Shown: positions 1 through 7,818, counted from the first letter of the stretch. The stretch is 64,000 bases of DNA from Pseudomonas sp. BN102 (GCF_029871245.1 NZ_SSON01000048.1:1-64000); one strand, 5' to 3'. A program made the numbers and translations. Notes: a model not told the origin generated them from the letters alone.

Positions 1-1188
1 GAACTCGCCCGCCTGGAATCGCAGAACTGCGGCAAGCCCTACACCGCCGCGCTGAACGACGAGCTGCCGGCCATCGCCGATGTGTTCCGCTTCTTCGCCG
101 GCGCCAGCCGCTGCATGAGCGGTTCCGCCGCTGGTGAATACCTGCCCGGCCACACCTCGATGATCCGCCGCGATCCGATCGGCGTGGTCGCCTCCATCGC
201 GCCGTGGAACTACCCGCTGATGATGGCCGCCTGGAAACTCGGCCCGGCCCTGGCCGCCGGCAACACCGTGGTGCTGAAACCCTCCGAGCAGACTCCACTG
301 ACCGCCCTCAAGCTCGCCGAATTCATCAACGAGCTCTTCCCCGCCGGCGTGGTGAACCTGGTCTTCGGCCGCGGCCCGAGCGTCGGCGAACCGCTGACCA
401 CCCACCCGAAAGTGCGCATGGTCTCCCTCACCGGCTCGGTCGCCACCGGCTCGCGGATCATCGCCGGCACCGCCGACAGCGTGAAACGCATGCACATGGA
501 ACTGGGCGGCAAGGCCCCGGTGATCATCTTCGACGATGCCGACATCGACGCCGCCGTGGAAGGCATCCGCACCTTCGGTTTCTACAACGCTGGGCAAGAC
601 TGCACCGCCGCCTGCCGCATCTACGCGCAGCAGGGCATCTACGACAAGTTTGTGGCCAAGCTCGGCGAGGCCGTGGGCAGCATCCAGACCGGCCTGCAGG
701 ACGACCCGGCCACCGAACTCGGCCCGCTGATCACCGAGCAGCACCTCGCGCGCGTCGAAGGCTTCGTCCAGCGCGCCAGCGCCGTGCCGCACATCCAGGT
801 GGTCACCGGCGGTGCGCGCGTCGCCGGCCCCGGCTTCTTCTTCCAGCCCACGGTGCTGGCTGGCGCCCGCCAGGACGACGAGATCGTCCGCCGCGAGGTG
901 TTCGGCCCGGTGGTCTCGGTCACCGCCTTCGACGACGAGGAGCAGGTACTGGCCTGGGCCAACGACTCCGACTACGGCCTGGCCTCCTCGCTGTGGACCG
1001 CCGATGTCGGTCGCGCCCACCGCCTGTCCGCGCGCCTGCAGTACGGCTGCACCTGGGTCAACACTCATTTCATGTTGGTCAGCGAAATGCCCCATGGCGG
1101 GGTCAAGCACTCCGGCTACGGCAAGGACATGTCCATGTACGGCCTGGAGGACTACACCGCCGTGCGTCATGTGATGTTCAAGCATTAA
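1..1188 (+). CDS. patD: Gamma-aminobutyraldehyde dehydrogenase, 5'-truncated by window edge
   Basis: NAD-dependent aldehyde dehydrogenase that oxidises 4-aminobutanal to GABA in the putrescine pathway. The frame is open from base 1, so the N-terminal part lies outside the window; about 395 residues are visible. The family signature MELGGKAP (general-base Glu) and the active-site [11 protein letters not shown] (nucleophilic Cys) are present, as is the C-terminal [14 protein letters not shown] motif. The sequence closely follows what I recall of E. coli PatD/Prr through to its last residues, which favours this specificity over a generic betaine-aldehyde enzyme. A palindromic repeat begins right after the stop. 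Confidence 0.9.
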   Translation, partial: ELARLESQNCGKPYTAALNDELPAIADVFRFFAGASRCMSGSAAGEYLPGHTSMIRRDPIGVVASIAPWNYPLMMAAWKLGPALAAGNTVVLKPSEQTPLTALKLAEFINELFPAGVVNLVFGRGPSVGEPLTTHPKVRMVSLTGSVATGSRIIAGTADSVKRMHMELGGKAPVIIFDDADIDAAVEGIRTFGFYNAGQDCTAACRIYAQQGIYDKFVAKLGEAVGSIQTGLQDDPATELGPLITEQHLARVEGFVQRASAVPHIQVVTGGARVAGPGFFFQPTVLAGARQDDEIVRREVFGPVVSVTAFDDEEQVLAWANDSDYGLASSLWTADVGRAHRLSARLQYGCTWVNTHFMLVSEMPHGGVKHSGYGKDMSMYGLEDYTAVRHVMFKH

Positions 1189-1202
1189 TCGGCTGTTCGC
1201 TC

Positions 1203-1310
1203 TTCCTTGTGGGGGCGACTTCAGTCGCTAAGCAGGCCGCAGGCCTGCCCTGGGAGCAACCAGGGGGCAGCTGCGTCGCCCTTCGCGAATGAATTCGCCC
1301 CCACAGGAAG
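1203..1310. repeat. Intergenic palindromic repeat, family A
   Basis: Two outward arms with the core GAATGAATTCGCCCCCAC on the right and a degenerate complement (GTGGGGGCGACTTCAGTCGC) on the left enclose GC-rich filler with its own hairpin. The same core recurs near 4.3, 15.7, 43.0, 49.5 and 55.5 kb. It can fold into a long stem and probably ends transcripts or is a REP-type element. Confidence 0.8.
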
Positions 1311-1356
1311 AACAGATTCGCTTCACCGGCACCATCACTCACCAGGAGAACGATCA

Positions 1357-1431
1357 ATGCGTAACACCTTGCGTAATTTCAGCTTCATCCTAATCGGCGT
1401 GTTTGCCGAACTCGCCCTGGCGTCAGTCTGA
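1357..1431 (+). CDS. Possible 24-residue peptide or gene remnant
   Basis: A good ribosome-binding sequence (CCAGGAGAACG) precedes ATG and a short hydrophobic frame, beginning MRNTLRNFSF and ending ELALASV, that resembles a signal peptide cut short by a stop. It may be the start of a decayed exported-protein gene, because the following bases show no continuing credible frame. Function unknown. Confidence 0.2.
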   Translation: MRNTLRNFSFILIGVFAELALASV

Positions 1432-1817
1432 CTCCATTGCAATCCGCTCAGCCGTCCTTTGCCTCGCCTACTTCCTCCAGGACCAGACACCCATTTCAGA
1501 AGCACTGCGTCCTTGGCAACGGAACTCGAAGAGATTGTTCGGGCCGATGAAGCCCAATGACCACACTGCACCTGGCGCCAAGCTCACCATTACGGCACAG
1601 ATGGCGAGCGAGCTTGCGAGTTGAAAAACGTGAGTCGACAAGCAGGTCTCAGAATATCTGCAGGAGCACCTCGCCACGCAAGAGGCAGCTACGGCCCAAG
1701 TACCCTGGCATTGAAGACGATCGGGCAGGAACAAATGCACCCCGCTATGGAGCTCCGGAAATCAGCCCGCTCGTGAATGGGAGAAGGAGAGATTTGATTG
1801 TCCTACTCTGAACGGCT
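1432..1817. other. Gap without a convincing gene
   Basis: Several short overlapping frames exist on both strands but none has a start signal, a recognisable domain or Pseudomonas-like codon use throughout. Composition is less GC-rich than the flanks. It may hold decayed remnants at the edge of the accessory segment. Confidence 0.5.
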
Positions 1818-1890
1818 GATTCTGTTGAAAAAGTCGGGGTCTCTCCGCTCCACCTTCACGGAATCGCAAAGGGAGTTTTTCAACAGAATC
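1818..1890. repeat. 73-bp element with perfect 15-bp terminal inverted repeats
   Basis: GATTCTGTTGAAAAA at 1818-1832 is the exact complement of TTTTTCAACAGAATC at 1876-1890. The interior is not fully palindromic. The ends resemble terminal repeats of transposable elements, so this may be a miniature element or two IS ends left after an internal deletion. No target duplication is visible in the immediate flanks. Confidence 0.6.
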
Positions 1891-1902
1891 CACCCAAAGC
1901 GG

Positions 1903-1961
1903 ACGTTAGCGTGAATTAAGCCGACCCGCGAAGCGGGTTCGGCTTGAATGAATTGTCAGGC
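1903..1961 (-). other. attC-like recombination site after the DUF1772 cassette
   Basis: Read on the minus strand, the site starts GCCTGACAATTCATTC and continues with AAGCCGA, a CCGCTTCGCGG hairpin and TCGGCTTAATTCACGC. This follows the classic aadA-type attC almost base for base up to its last box, where the expected GTTAGGY is replaced by CTAACG. The DUF1772 stop codon lies inside its left box, as is usual for cassettes. Confidence 0.65.
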
Positions 1962-2399
1962 CCCAACCGCCTGCCAAATGAAGATAGCAGACGCTATAAG
2001 GCCAAGAACGCTACGTACAGCATGGAGCCGCCCCCATTTGACCAGAAGCTCCCGGGTCTCTGCAGCGCCAAGATCGCGGCCGGGAACGAGTAGCGGCTTA
2101 TTTGTTCTGGGCTCGATCACGACAAGCGTGAACGGGACAACCGCCAGAATGAGAAATGCTGCAATCAGCCAAAGTAGGCCGGCCCCAAGCCACCACGCTG
2201 ATGAACCAGCTAGAAAGCCAATGACGGCAAGTGGCGCCTGCATCAGGGTTGCCCGCTTGTAGCTCGGAGCCCACTGTGTCGCGGCAAGTTCTATCGAACA
2301 ACCCATCCGCGCGGGATGCTCCACAAGATTGATGTAGACCGCAGCGCCCGCAAAGATCGAGGTTGCAAAGATGGCGATGAACTGGGCAAGTGGAAGCAC
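1956..2399 (-). CDS. DUF1772 membrane protein in an integron-type cassette
   Basis: A 147-residue protein with four hydrophobic segments (roughly residues 5-22, 56-74, 78-95 and 128-146), matching the DUF1772/anthrone-oxygenase-like membrane family. The start is GTG, chosen because CTGGAGAAC lies at the right distance upstream, only a few bases inside the cassette after the upstream attC. Its stop overlaps the left box of the following attC-like site. Tight packing between two attC sites and shared orientation with the next gene point to a mobile cassette. The reaction or substrate cannot be told from sequence. Confidence 0.75.
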   Translation of the reverse strand: MLPLAQFIAIFATSIFAGAAVYINLVEHPARMGCSIELAATQWAPSYKRATLMQAPLAVIGFLAGSSAWWLGAGLLWLIAAFLILAVVPFTLVVIEPRTNKPLLVPGRDLGAAETRELLVKWGRLHAVRSVLGLIASAIFIWQAVGA

Positions 2400-2417
2400 G
2401 ACGTTCTCCAGCCTGGG

Positions 2418-2477
2418 GCCTAACGCTCGACATCAGCGGCGGCGTGCAGCGCCGTCCGCTGCATGCCGTTGGTAGGC
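2418..2477 (-). other. attC-like recombination site between two cassettes
   Basis: Read on the minus strand, a 60-base site runs from a left box ending CCAAC to a right box GTTAGGC that fits the G^TTRRRY cleavage consensus exactly. The arms GCAGCGGACGGC and the complementary GCCGCCGCTG frame form an imperfect stem with a small loop, as in class 1 integron attC sites. It sits between the two minus-strand cassette genes, downstream of the SnoaL-like one. Confidence 0.75.
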
Positions 2478-2553
2478 GTTTCTGTGCTGCCTTGATGCTC
2501 GCAGCTTGGTTGATCGGAGCGATGCATTCACAGTGTCGGTTTGCCGTGACACG

Positions 2554-3000
2554 CTATGGTTTCAGGTCGAGCACCGCTTGGTAGGTCTGCATGTTGATCG
2601 GCACCGAGAGATGCTCATGGGTGACCAGCCACGTGCCGTCGATCTTGCGGAAGCAGACGGTCGCGCGCACCCAGACATCGGTGTTTTCTCCGCTTGTTCT
2701 CGCTCCAGTGATTCGATTGAGACTGCGGCAGAAGGCCACGTCAGCGCCCGCAGTGATGCTCAGGTCGCGAATCTCGTAGCCAACAACCGGGCCTCGGAAC
2801 GAGGCGAACCAGTCCGCCCAGTTCTTTCGATACGCGGCGGCCCCGTCATACCGCAGCGGGGGCGGGACGTCGAACACCACGATGTCCTCCGCGTAATGGG
2901 ACATGAGCCCATCGACATCCTTGGCGCGTAGTGCCTTTGTCCAACCTTCTATTCGCTGGCGGATTTGGGCTTCATCCGTTCTGCGCTGCTCTTCGTTCAT
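2554..3000 (-). CDS. SnoaL-like / DUF4440 (NTF2-fold) protein, cassette-borne
   Basis: A 148-residue single-domain protein with the NTF2-like alpha+beta pattern: an N-terminal helix (RIEGWTKALRAKDVDGLMSHYAEDIVVFD), a PPPLRYDGAAAYRKNW loop and C-terminal strands ending in VTHEHLSVP. This family includes isomerases, hydrolases and many small uncharacterised proteins and is frequent in integron cassettes. AAAGGAG sits seven bases before the ATG. An attC-like site lies 76 bases past the stop, with 50-70 bases of non-coding sequence before it. No site equivalent to attI or a further attC was found upstream. Confidence 0.8.
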   Translation of the reverse strand: MNEEQRRTDEAQIRQRIEGWTKALRAKDVDGLMSHYAEDIVVFDVPPPLRYDGAAAYRKNWADWFASFRGPVVGYEIRDLSITAGADVAFCRSLNRITGARTSGENTDVWVRATVCFRKIDGTWLVTHEHLSVPINMQTYQAVLDLKP

Positions 3001-3388
3001 TTTTGTCTCCTTTGTTTAAGTGCACACTTCGGCATCAGCCTGCCCAGGGGCCTGGCAACCTTGAAGCGACTCCCCAGCACTTTGTCCGAGCACGCGTTGC
3101 CGCCACCGCTGCCGATGGACGGAGCGATGGTAAATGCGTAGCTATGCATCGGCCTGATGCCAAAATTTATCGAGCAGAAGGGGCTTTCCGTCCATGGTGT
3201 ATAACCCCTTCAGCGGTTCACCCGACTGTCACAATGACCTGCCTGGCAGTCAAAGCGCCGCACCATTTGGTGTCTATTTAATGCTAGCGGCATTGCGCCT
3301 TGAGGCTTTGGCCTAGACTTGCCGACAAGCCTAAGCGGCTGTCTTACGCCTTTCATTCCCATCGACCACAAAACGAAGGAGAGTGACA
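3001..3388. other. Gap upstream of the cytochrome P460 gene
   Basis: No gene is convincing here. The segment around 3170-3300 is relatively AT-rich and probably holds the promoter for the following gene. No attC or attI site could be recognised. Confidence 0.4.
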
Positions 3389-3502
3389 ATGACGTGCGTT
3401 CGAACGATTGTTGAAAACACTGCCGAATCGCCTGGCTCTTCTGGCTGCGGCTATTGCGCAGCCGCACACAGGGCGTTCGGCAGGAGCGAGAGACGATCAT
3501 GA
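3389..3502 (+). CDS. Possible 37-residue leader peptide coupled to cytochrome P460
   Basis: ATG follows GAAGGAGAG at ideal spacing. The frame runs 37 codons and ends in TGA overlapping the P460 start as ATGA, the usual arrangement for translational coupling. The peptide is not recognised and contains three Cys residues (SGCGYC region). In another frame the same bases read like a signal peptide (LPNRLALLAAAIAQP), so it could instead be debris of an earlier start region. Confidence 0.35.
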   Translation: MTCVRTIVENTAESPGSSGCGYCAAAHRAFGRSERRS

Positions 3503-4095
3503 ATCGCCATCTGATCGCTCTCGCCGTTGCAACCGGGCTGACCGCCCTCGCAGCCGGTTCCCAAGCCGAATCGCCTTCCTATTCCGAGACCTATAAGAAG
3601 TACGTCAAGCCGGACGGCACCATCACGGTACCCGAGGACTACCGAACCAAATTCATCTTCCTCGGCACCTTTAGCGTGGCCGGGGGCGACCAGGCCGGAG
3701 GCCAGGCAGAGTTTCACCAGGTGTACATAGACCCGGATTCCATTGAGCAATACCGCCGCACCAAGGCATTTCCGGACGGGGCCATCCTGGTCAAGGAACT
3801 GCAGAAGGCCCGCGCCCTGGACATGACCACCGGCCACTCCTCGTCCTGGAAGGAGGACGCCGGCTGGTTCGTGATGATCAAGGACACCCAGGGCCGCTTC
3901 AAGGACAGCGGCTTGTGGGGCGACGGCTGGGGCTGGGCCCTCTTCGATGCCGCCAACCGGACCAAGCCGACCACCACCAACTACAAAGCCGAATGCATCG
4001 CCTGCCATCTCCCGGTCAAGAAGACCGACTGGGTGCATGTCTGGGCATACCCCCTGCTCGACGCCAAGGACCGATTTGCGGATTTCAATCGGTAA
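3499..4095 (+). CDS. Cytochrome P460 family c-type haem protein
   Basis: A 198-residue exported protein. Residues 1-22 form a Sec signal peptide ending at AAGSQA. The body carries the P460-family pattern KYVKPDGTITVPEDYRTKF, a central WKEDAGWFVMIKD segment and one haem-attachment motif CIACH near residue 171. P460 proteins oxidise hydroxylamine or detoxify nitric oxide in the periplasm; which applies here is unknown. The start at MNRHLI was preferred over an upstream in-frame codon because CAGGAGCGAG precedes it and the signal peptide begins there. Confidence 0.85.
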   Translation: MNRHLIALAVATGLTALAAGSQAESPSYSETYKKYVKPDGTITVPEDYRTKFIFLGTFSVAGGDQAGGQAEFHQVYIDPDSIEQYRRTKAFPDGAILVKELQKARALDMTTGHSSSWKEDAGWFVMIKDTQGRFKDSGLWGDGWGWALFDAANRTKPTTTNYKAECIACHLPVKKTDWVHVWAYPLLDAKDRFADFNR

Positions 4096-4257
4096 TTGTT
4101 AGGTTGAGATGGCCCCGAAGAGCCGCCCGCAGAGTGCCTTTCTAAGGTTCTTCGCGCTTAGCCGGGAAATTGGTGAAGGGAGCTGGTGAGCGAAGCGCAC
4201 CGCACCGATTGGTCAATTGACGCGAACTGGCCGGTTTCTGCCGGTTCCCACTGTGAA

Positions 4258-4288
4258 GTGGCCCCTCTTCCGGGTTGGGAGAGGGGCA
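4258..4288. repeat. Intergenic hairpin, family D
   Basis: CCCCTCTTCC and GGGAGAGGGG arms around a short loop. Variants of this CCCTCTCCC/GGGAGAGGG hairpin recur near 20.0, 42.0, 46.5 and 60.2 kb. Confidence 0.6.
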
Positions 4289-4296
4289 TTTGGGGC

Positions 4297-4338
4297 AACA
4301 GAGTTGCCCTTGGCGAATGAATTCGCCCCTACAGGGAT
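4297..4338. repeat. Intergenic palindromic repeat, family A (half copy)
   Basis: Contains the core GCGAATGAATTCGCCCCTACAG directly after a family D hairpin, without the matching left arm. It lies beyond the 3' end of the anti-sigma gene. Confidence 0.65.
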
Positions 4339-4358
4339 GGGGCGGAATCAGGTGCCCG

Positions 4359-5105
4359 CTAGAACGCCAGCGCCCTCCCCAGCGCCTCGCTGCGCGGATC
4401 CCCTTCGCGGCTGACCAGGGCGTAGTTGTAGCCATCCCTCGACCAGTACCTGGCCTCCAGCTCGCCATCGCGGCGCTGGCCGCTGCGCATGCGCGGGTAG
4501 AGTGAGCCGGGCGCCCGCAGGTAGAGGCTGACGCGCTGGCCCTGGTCGTCCTCGAACAGCAGCAATGCCGCTGCGCCCTGCTCAGTGACCAGCCAGCGCC
4601 CGCCCACCGGGGTGAATCCGTAGGGGCCGAGATCGGGAATCCGCGCCGCATGGCTGAAGCGCTGGTCCAGCCAGGCCTGCAACTCGCCGGGCCGGCGGGC
4701 GCGGATATCCACCACCGGGTTCAGGGCGAACAGCCGGTGGGCCTGCAGGGCATCCTGCATCGGTGGGTTGGCCGCCAGCAGGCTCATCTCCCGTGCCTGC
4801 CAGCCACCCAGGCCGCCCGCGCCCAGGGCCAGCACGAAGGACGCCGCCAGGGCCAGGCGTCGCTGCTTGCGAGCGCGCATGGAGGCGCGGATGAACGCCG
4901 GATCGAGGCGCGGGTTGGGCGCCGGCAGTTTCAGGTTGGCCAGGGCGGCACGCAACTGCTGGGCGTCTCGCCGCCAGCCCTCCACCCGTGCGGCGACCTC
5001 GGGATTGGCCGCCAGGTAAGCCTCCACCGCCTGCATCTGCTCGGCGTCGAGCTGGCCGTCGAGGTAGGCGTGCAGATCGTCTTCGCTGGGATGGAATGCG
5101 TTCAT
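4359..5105 (-). CDS. Transmembrane anti-sigma factor
   Basis: A 248-residue regulator expected to hold the adjacent ECF sigma factor at the inner membrane. The N-terminal DDLHAYLDGQLDAEQ segment is the usual anti-sigma opening; there is no HxxxCxxC zinc motif. One hydrophobic span near residues 84-104 (LALAASFVLALGAGGLGGW) separates a cytoplasmic sigma-binding part from a periplasmic domain that presumably senses the stimulus. Its start overlaps the sigma gene stop by four bases (ATGA), so the two are translated together. Confidence 0.88.
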   Translation of the reverse strand: MNAFHPSEDDLHAYLDGQLDAEQMQAVEAYLAANPEVAARVEGWRRDAQQLRAALANLKLPAPNPRLDPAFIRASMRARKQRRLALAASFVLALGAGGLGGWQAREMSLLAANPPMQDALQAHRLFALNPVVDIRARRPGELQAWLDQRFSHAARIPDLGPYGFTPVGGRWLVTEQGAAALLLFEDDQGQRVSLYLRAPGSLYPRMRSGQRRDGELEARYWSRDGYNYALVSREGDPRSEALGRALAF

Positions 5106-5626
5106 TTGAGTACCCGCAGCTGAGGGTTGGTCATTTCGCCCTCGGCCAGTTCGCGCAGCGCCTTGCGCGCGCGGGACAGCCTGGACATCACGGTACCGAT
5201 GGGAATCTCCAGGGCCTGGGCGGCCTCCTTGTAGCTGAGCCCTTCCACGCTCACCAGCAAGAGCAGCGCCCGCTGCTCCGCCGGCAGGCGGGCGAAGGCC
5301 GCGAGGGTGGCCTGATTGACCACCAGCTCCTCGGTGGACGGCGCCTCCTCGCTGCGGCCGCCGAAGAACTCCAATAACCGCGCATGGCGGCGCGCCCGGC
5401 GTTGCCCGTCGAGGAACTGCCGGTAGAGGATGGCGAACAGCCAGGCGCGCAGGTTGCCCTCGCCCTTGCTACCCCATCGGGAAAGCGCCCGCTCCAGGGT
5501 CGCCTGGACCAGGTCGTCCGCACTGCTCGCATTGCGCGTCAGCCACAAGGCGAAACGCCGCAGCCGCTGTAACAACTCCCGCAGTTCCGCGTCATCAATC
5601 ATGTTCATGGTCAGGTCTTGCGTCAC
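5102..5626 (-). CDS. ECF-type RNA polymerase sigma factor
   Basis: A 174-residue sigma-70 family protein with region 2 (residues 17-85, including NASSADDLVQATLERAL and LRAWLFAILYRQFLD) and region 4 (residues 113-160, LPAEQRALLLLVSVEGLSYKEAAQALEIPIGTVMSRLSRAR with its helix-turn-helix). A GTG at 5626 is the longest start; ATGs at 5608 or 5602 are possible. It is transcribed away from the peroxidase operon. A candidate ECF promoter just upstream matches one in front of the peroxidase, suggesting autoregulation and control of that operon. Confidence 0.9.
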   Translation of the reverse strand: MTQDLTMNMIDDAELRELLQRLRRFALWLTRNASSADDLVQATLERALSRWGSKGEGNLRAWLFAILYRQFLDGQRRARRHARLLEFFGGRSEEAPSTEELVVNQATLAAFARLPAEQRALLLLVSVEGLSYKEAAQALEIPIGTVMSRLSRARKALRELAEGEMTNPQLRVLK

Positions 5627-5645
5627 TCTCGCTCAGGTGCGACAG

Positions 5646-5673
5646 GAAGACGTGCGCAACGGGACTTTATTCC
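5646..5673 (-). promoter_or_regulatory. Candidate ECF-type promoter for the sigma/anti-sigma operon
   Basis: On the minus strand, GGAATAAA (5673-5666) is followed after 13 bases by CGTCTTC (5652-5646). The opposite-facing promoter has the same boxes and spacing. Confidence 0.6.
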
Positions 5674-5679
5674 CGGCCT

Positions 5680-5707
5680 GGAATAAAACCCCGGGGACTG
5701 CGTCTCA
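5680..5707 (+). promoter_or_regulatory. Candidate ECF-type promoter for the peroxidase operon
   Basis: GGAATAAA (5680-5687), 13 bases, then CGTCTCA (5701-5707), 38 bases before the peroxidase ATG. The repeat of both boxes and of the spacing on the two strands makes chance unlikely. Confidence 0.6.
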
Positions 5708-5745
5708 CCGGCTCATGGACAGGGCACAACGCCCGGGAGTATCGC

Positions 5746-6804
5746 ATGAGCAACGCAACGCCCAAGGGAATCGACCTGGCGGCACGGCTGGCGGTGATCG
5801 GAGTCGCCGTCGGCGGCCTGGCTGCAGCCTTCGCCTACGCCGGCGGCTGGATCGGCGGCGAACGCCTGACCCCACAGCACATCATCGACGCCTTCGAAAC
5901 CAACGCCGGAAAATTTCCCGGGTACCGCAAGAACCACGCGAAAGGCATCTGCATCAGCGGCCATTTCGACAGCAACGGCAAGGCGGCCAGCCTATCCCGC
6001 GCCAGCGTCTTCGCCCCCGGCCAGGTCCCGGTGATCGGCCGCTTCGCCATAGGTGGCAGCAACCCCCACGCAGCGGATGCCGGCGTGCCCGTCCGCAGCA
6101 TGGCGCTGTTGTTCCAGTTGCCCGGCGGCGAGCAATGGCGCACCGGAATGAACAGCCCACCGGTGCTGCCGGTGGCCACCCCGGAAGCCTTCTACGAGCA
6201 AGTGCTGGCCTCGCGACCCGATCCCGCCACCGGCAAGCCCGACCCGGCGAAGCTGCAGGCCTTCTTCGCCGCCCACCCGGAATCGGCCGCCTTCCGTGAG
6301 TGGGCCAAGGCCAGCAAGCCGAGCAACAGCTTCGCCAATGTCCCCTACCACGGGATCAACGCCTTCCGCCTGCTGGACGCCGCCGGCAACAGCCGCTTCG
6401 TGCGCTGGTCGGTACAGCCGGAGACGCCGTTCGACCCCCTGGGCGATGCCGGCAAGGACCCGGACTTTCTCGCCCATGACCTGCAGCAGCGCCTCGCCCA
6501 TGGCCCCCTGCGCTGGCGCCTGGTGCTGACCCTGGCCGAACCCGGCGACCCGACCGGCGATGCCACCCGCCAATGGCCGGCGGACCGCCGCCAAGTGGAC
6601 GCCGGCACCCTGGTGGTGGAACGGGCGGAGTCCCAGGAACAGGGCGCCTGCCGTGATATCAACTACGACCCGCTGATCCTGCCGGACGGCATCCAGGCCT
6701 CCGACGACCCGCTCCTCAGTGCGCGCTCAGCCGCCTATGCCGTCTCTTACAACCGCCGTACCCGCGAAGGTGCCCCCCAAGCCGAGCAAGGAGCCCAGCC
6801 ATGA
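5746..6804 (+). CDS. Membrane-anchored catalase-family peroxidase
   Basis: A 352-residue catalase-fold haem peroxidase of the short SrpA-like type. Residues 10-30 are hydrophobic (ARLAVIGVAVGGLAAAFAYAGG), acting as a signal or anchor, so the enzyme likely faces the periplasm. The catalase core includes KNHAKGICISGHF (distal His region), RFAIGGSNPHAAD and the long NVPYHGINAFRLLDA segment. It is about 130 residues shorter than a classic catalase. It is followed, with an ATGA overlap, by cytochrome b561, a probable electron donor, and is divergent from an ECF sigma pair, a set expected to answer oxidative stress. Confidence 0.88.
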   Translation: MSNATPKGIDLAARLAVIGVAVGGLAAAFAYAGGWIGGERLTPQHIIDAFETNAGKFPGYRKNHAKGICISGHFDSNGKAASLSRASVFAPGQVPVIGRFAIGGSNPHAADAGVPVRSMALLFQLPGGEQWRTGMNSPPVLPVATPEAFYEQVLASRPDPATGKPDPAKLQAFFAAHPESAAFREWAKASKPSNSFANVPYHGINAFRLLDAAGNSRFVRWSVQPETPFDPLGDAGKDPDFLAHDLQQRLAHGPLRWRLVLTLAEPGDPTGDATRQWPADRRQVDAGTLVVERAESQEQGACRDINYDPLILPDGIQASDDPLLSARSAAYAVSYNRRTREGAPQAEQGAQP

Positions 6805-7361
6805 ATGCGCCGACCCATTTCAGCCCGCTGCTGCGGGCCATCCACTGGCTGATGGCGGTCCTGCTACTGGCCATGCTCTTCATCGGCGTGAGCATGGTGG
6901 CCGACTTGTCGCCGCGCCACAGCGAGCTGGTGGCGCTGCACAAGCCGTTGGGGCTGGCCTTGCTGGTTCTGGTGCTGGTCCGCCTGGCGGTGCGCCTCGC
7001 CAGCCCCACGCCACCACTGCCCCGCGACATGCCCGGCTGGCAGCGCCGCGCCGCCCACCTCTCCCATCTGCTGCTCTACGCCCTGATGCTGGCCATGCCG
7101 CTGGTGGGCTGGGGCATGCAGTCCGCCGGCGGCTATCCGGTGGTGCTCCATGAATCCCTGGTACTGCCGCCCATCGTCCCACCAGACGCACGGCTCCATG
7201 CCCTGCTACGCCTGGCCCACACTGTACTGGCGTACCTGCTATTCATCAGCATCCTGGCGCACCTGGCGGCGGCCCTCTACCACGCGCTCATCCGCAGGGA
7301 TGGCGTGCTCTCGAGCATGACCACCGGCAGTGGCATCCATTCGATGCCTGACGGTCAGTAG
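6801..7361 (+). CDS. Cytochrome b561
   Basis: A 186-residue integral membrane dihaem cytochrome. Four hydrophobic helices are evident (around residues 10-33, 46-68, 84-104 and 133-160), with His residues suited to haem ligation in SPLLRAIHWLMA, ELVALHKPLGL and LAHTVLAYLLFISILAHLAA. It overlaps the peroxidase gene by four bases. By analogy with other b561/peroxidase pairs it may pass electrons from the quinol pool to the anchored peroxidase; this is inference from gene order. Confidence 0.88.
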   Translation: MNAPTHFSPLLRAIHWLMAVLLLAMLFIGVSMVADLSPRHSELVALHKPLGLALLVLVLVRLAVRLASPTPPLPRDMPGWQRRAAHLSHLLLYALMLAMPLVGWGMQSAGGYPVVLHESLVLPPIVPPDARLHALLRLAHTVLAYLLFISILAHLAAALYHALIRRDGVLSSMTTGSGIHSMPDGQ

Positions 7362-7406
7362 GCGCGGGACTACCCGCAAATCCCCTCTCCAGCAGGAGAA
7401 TCCGCC

Positions 7407-7664
7407 ATGAGAACCCTTGTCGTCGCCTTGAGCTTGAGTCTCACCACCAGCGCCGCCCTGGCCGCCAGCACCGACCAGGCGACACAACCGGTCATCCAGT
7501 ACGAATACGGCGTCCACCTGGACATCGCCCGCGTGATACAGATGACCGACCTCACCACCTTCTGCGGCATCGGCCCGGCGCGCATGACCTACGAAGACAG
7601 CCAGATGCAGACGAAGACCATCGAGTACCTGGTCTGGGGAACTGGCTGCAAGAACGACTACTGA
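7407..7664 (+). CDS. DUF2790 small periplasmic protein
   Basis: An 85-residue protein with a signal peptide ending at ALAA (residue 21). The mature part holds the DUF2790 pattern: YEYGVHLDIARVIQMTD, then a conserved PARMTYEDSQMQTKTIEYLVWGTGC. Two Cys residues may form a disulfide. This family is found almost only in pseudomonads and its role is unknown. AGCAGGAGA lies before the ATG. It follows the peroxidase/b561 operon by 45 bases and could be the last gene of it. Confidence 0.8.
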   Translation: MRTLVVALSLSLTTSAALAASTDQATQPVIQYEYGVHLDIARVIQMTDLTTFCGIGPARMTYEDSQMQTKTIEYLVWGTGCKNDY

Positions 7665-7671
7665 CGGCTCC

Positions 7672-7746
7672 TGTTGAACCTGCGAAGCCCAACATCAGGC
7701 GTTGGGCTTCGCTACGCTCCCGGAACGCCGCCCGGCCCAACCTACG
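7672..7746. repeat. Intergenic palindromic repeat, family C
   Basis: GCGAAGCCCAAC (7682-7693) and GTTGGGCTTCGC (7701-7712) are perfect complements, followed by a CCCAACCTACG tail. A related copy lies at 41924-42008. Confidence 0.75.
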
Positions 7747-7818
7747 CAACGTCAGGAAACCGAGCGGTCGTCGCGGTTGTCCATGGCAGATCGCCAGACG
7801 GCATTCGAGGAAACCCCA

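Noticed and set aside
1203..1310. Family A repeat considered as a tRNA or small RNA gene
   Set aside because: Palindrome with many copies at gene ends; no cloverleaf or internal promoter elements.
3001..3388. Search for an attI site or third attC upstream of the SnoaL-like cassette
   Set aside because: No paired boxes with GTTRRRY and a stem were found on the minus strand in this stretch.
4142..4651. 169-codon minus-strand frame overlapping the anti-sigma 3' end
   Set aside because: It lies in another frame of a well-supported gene and runs through a repeat; the translation is Arg/Ser-rich noise.
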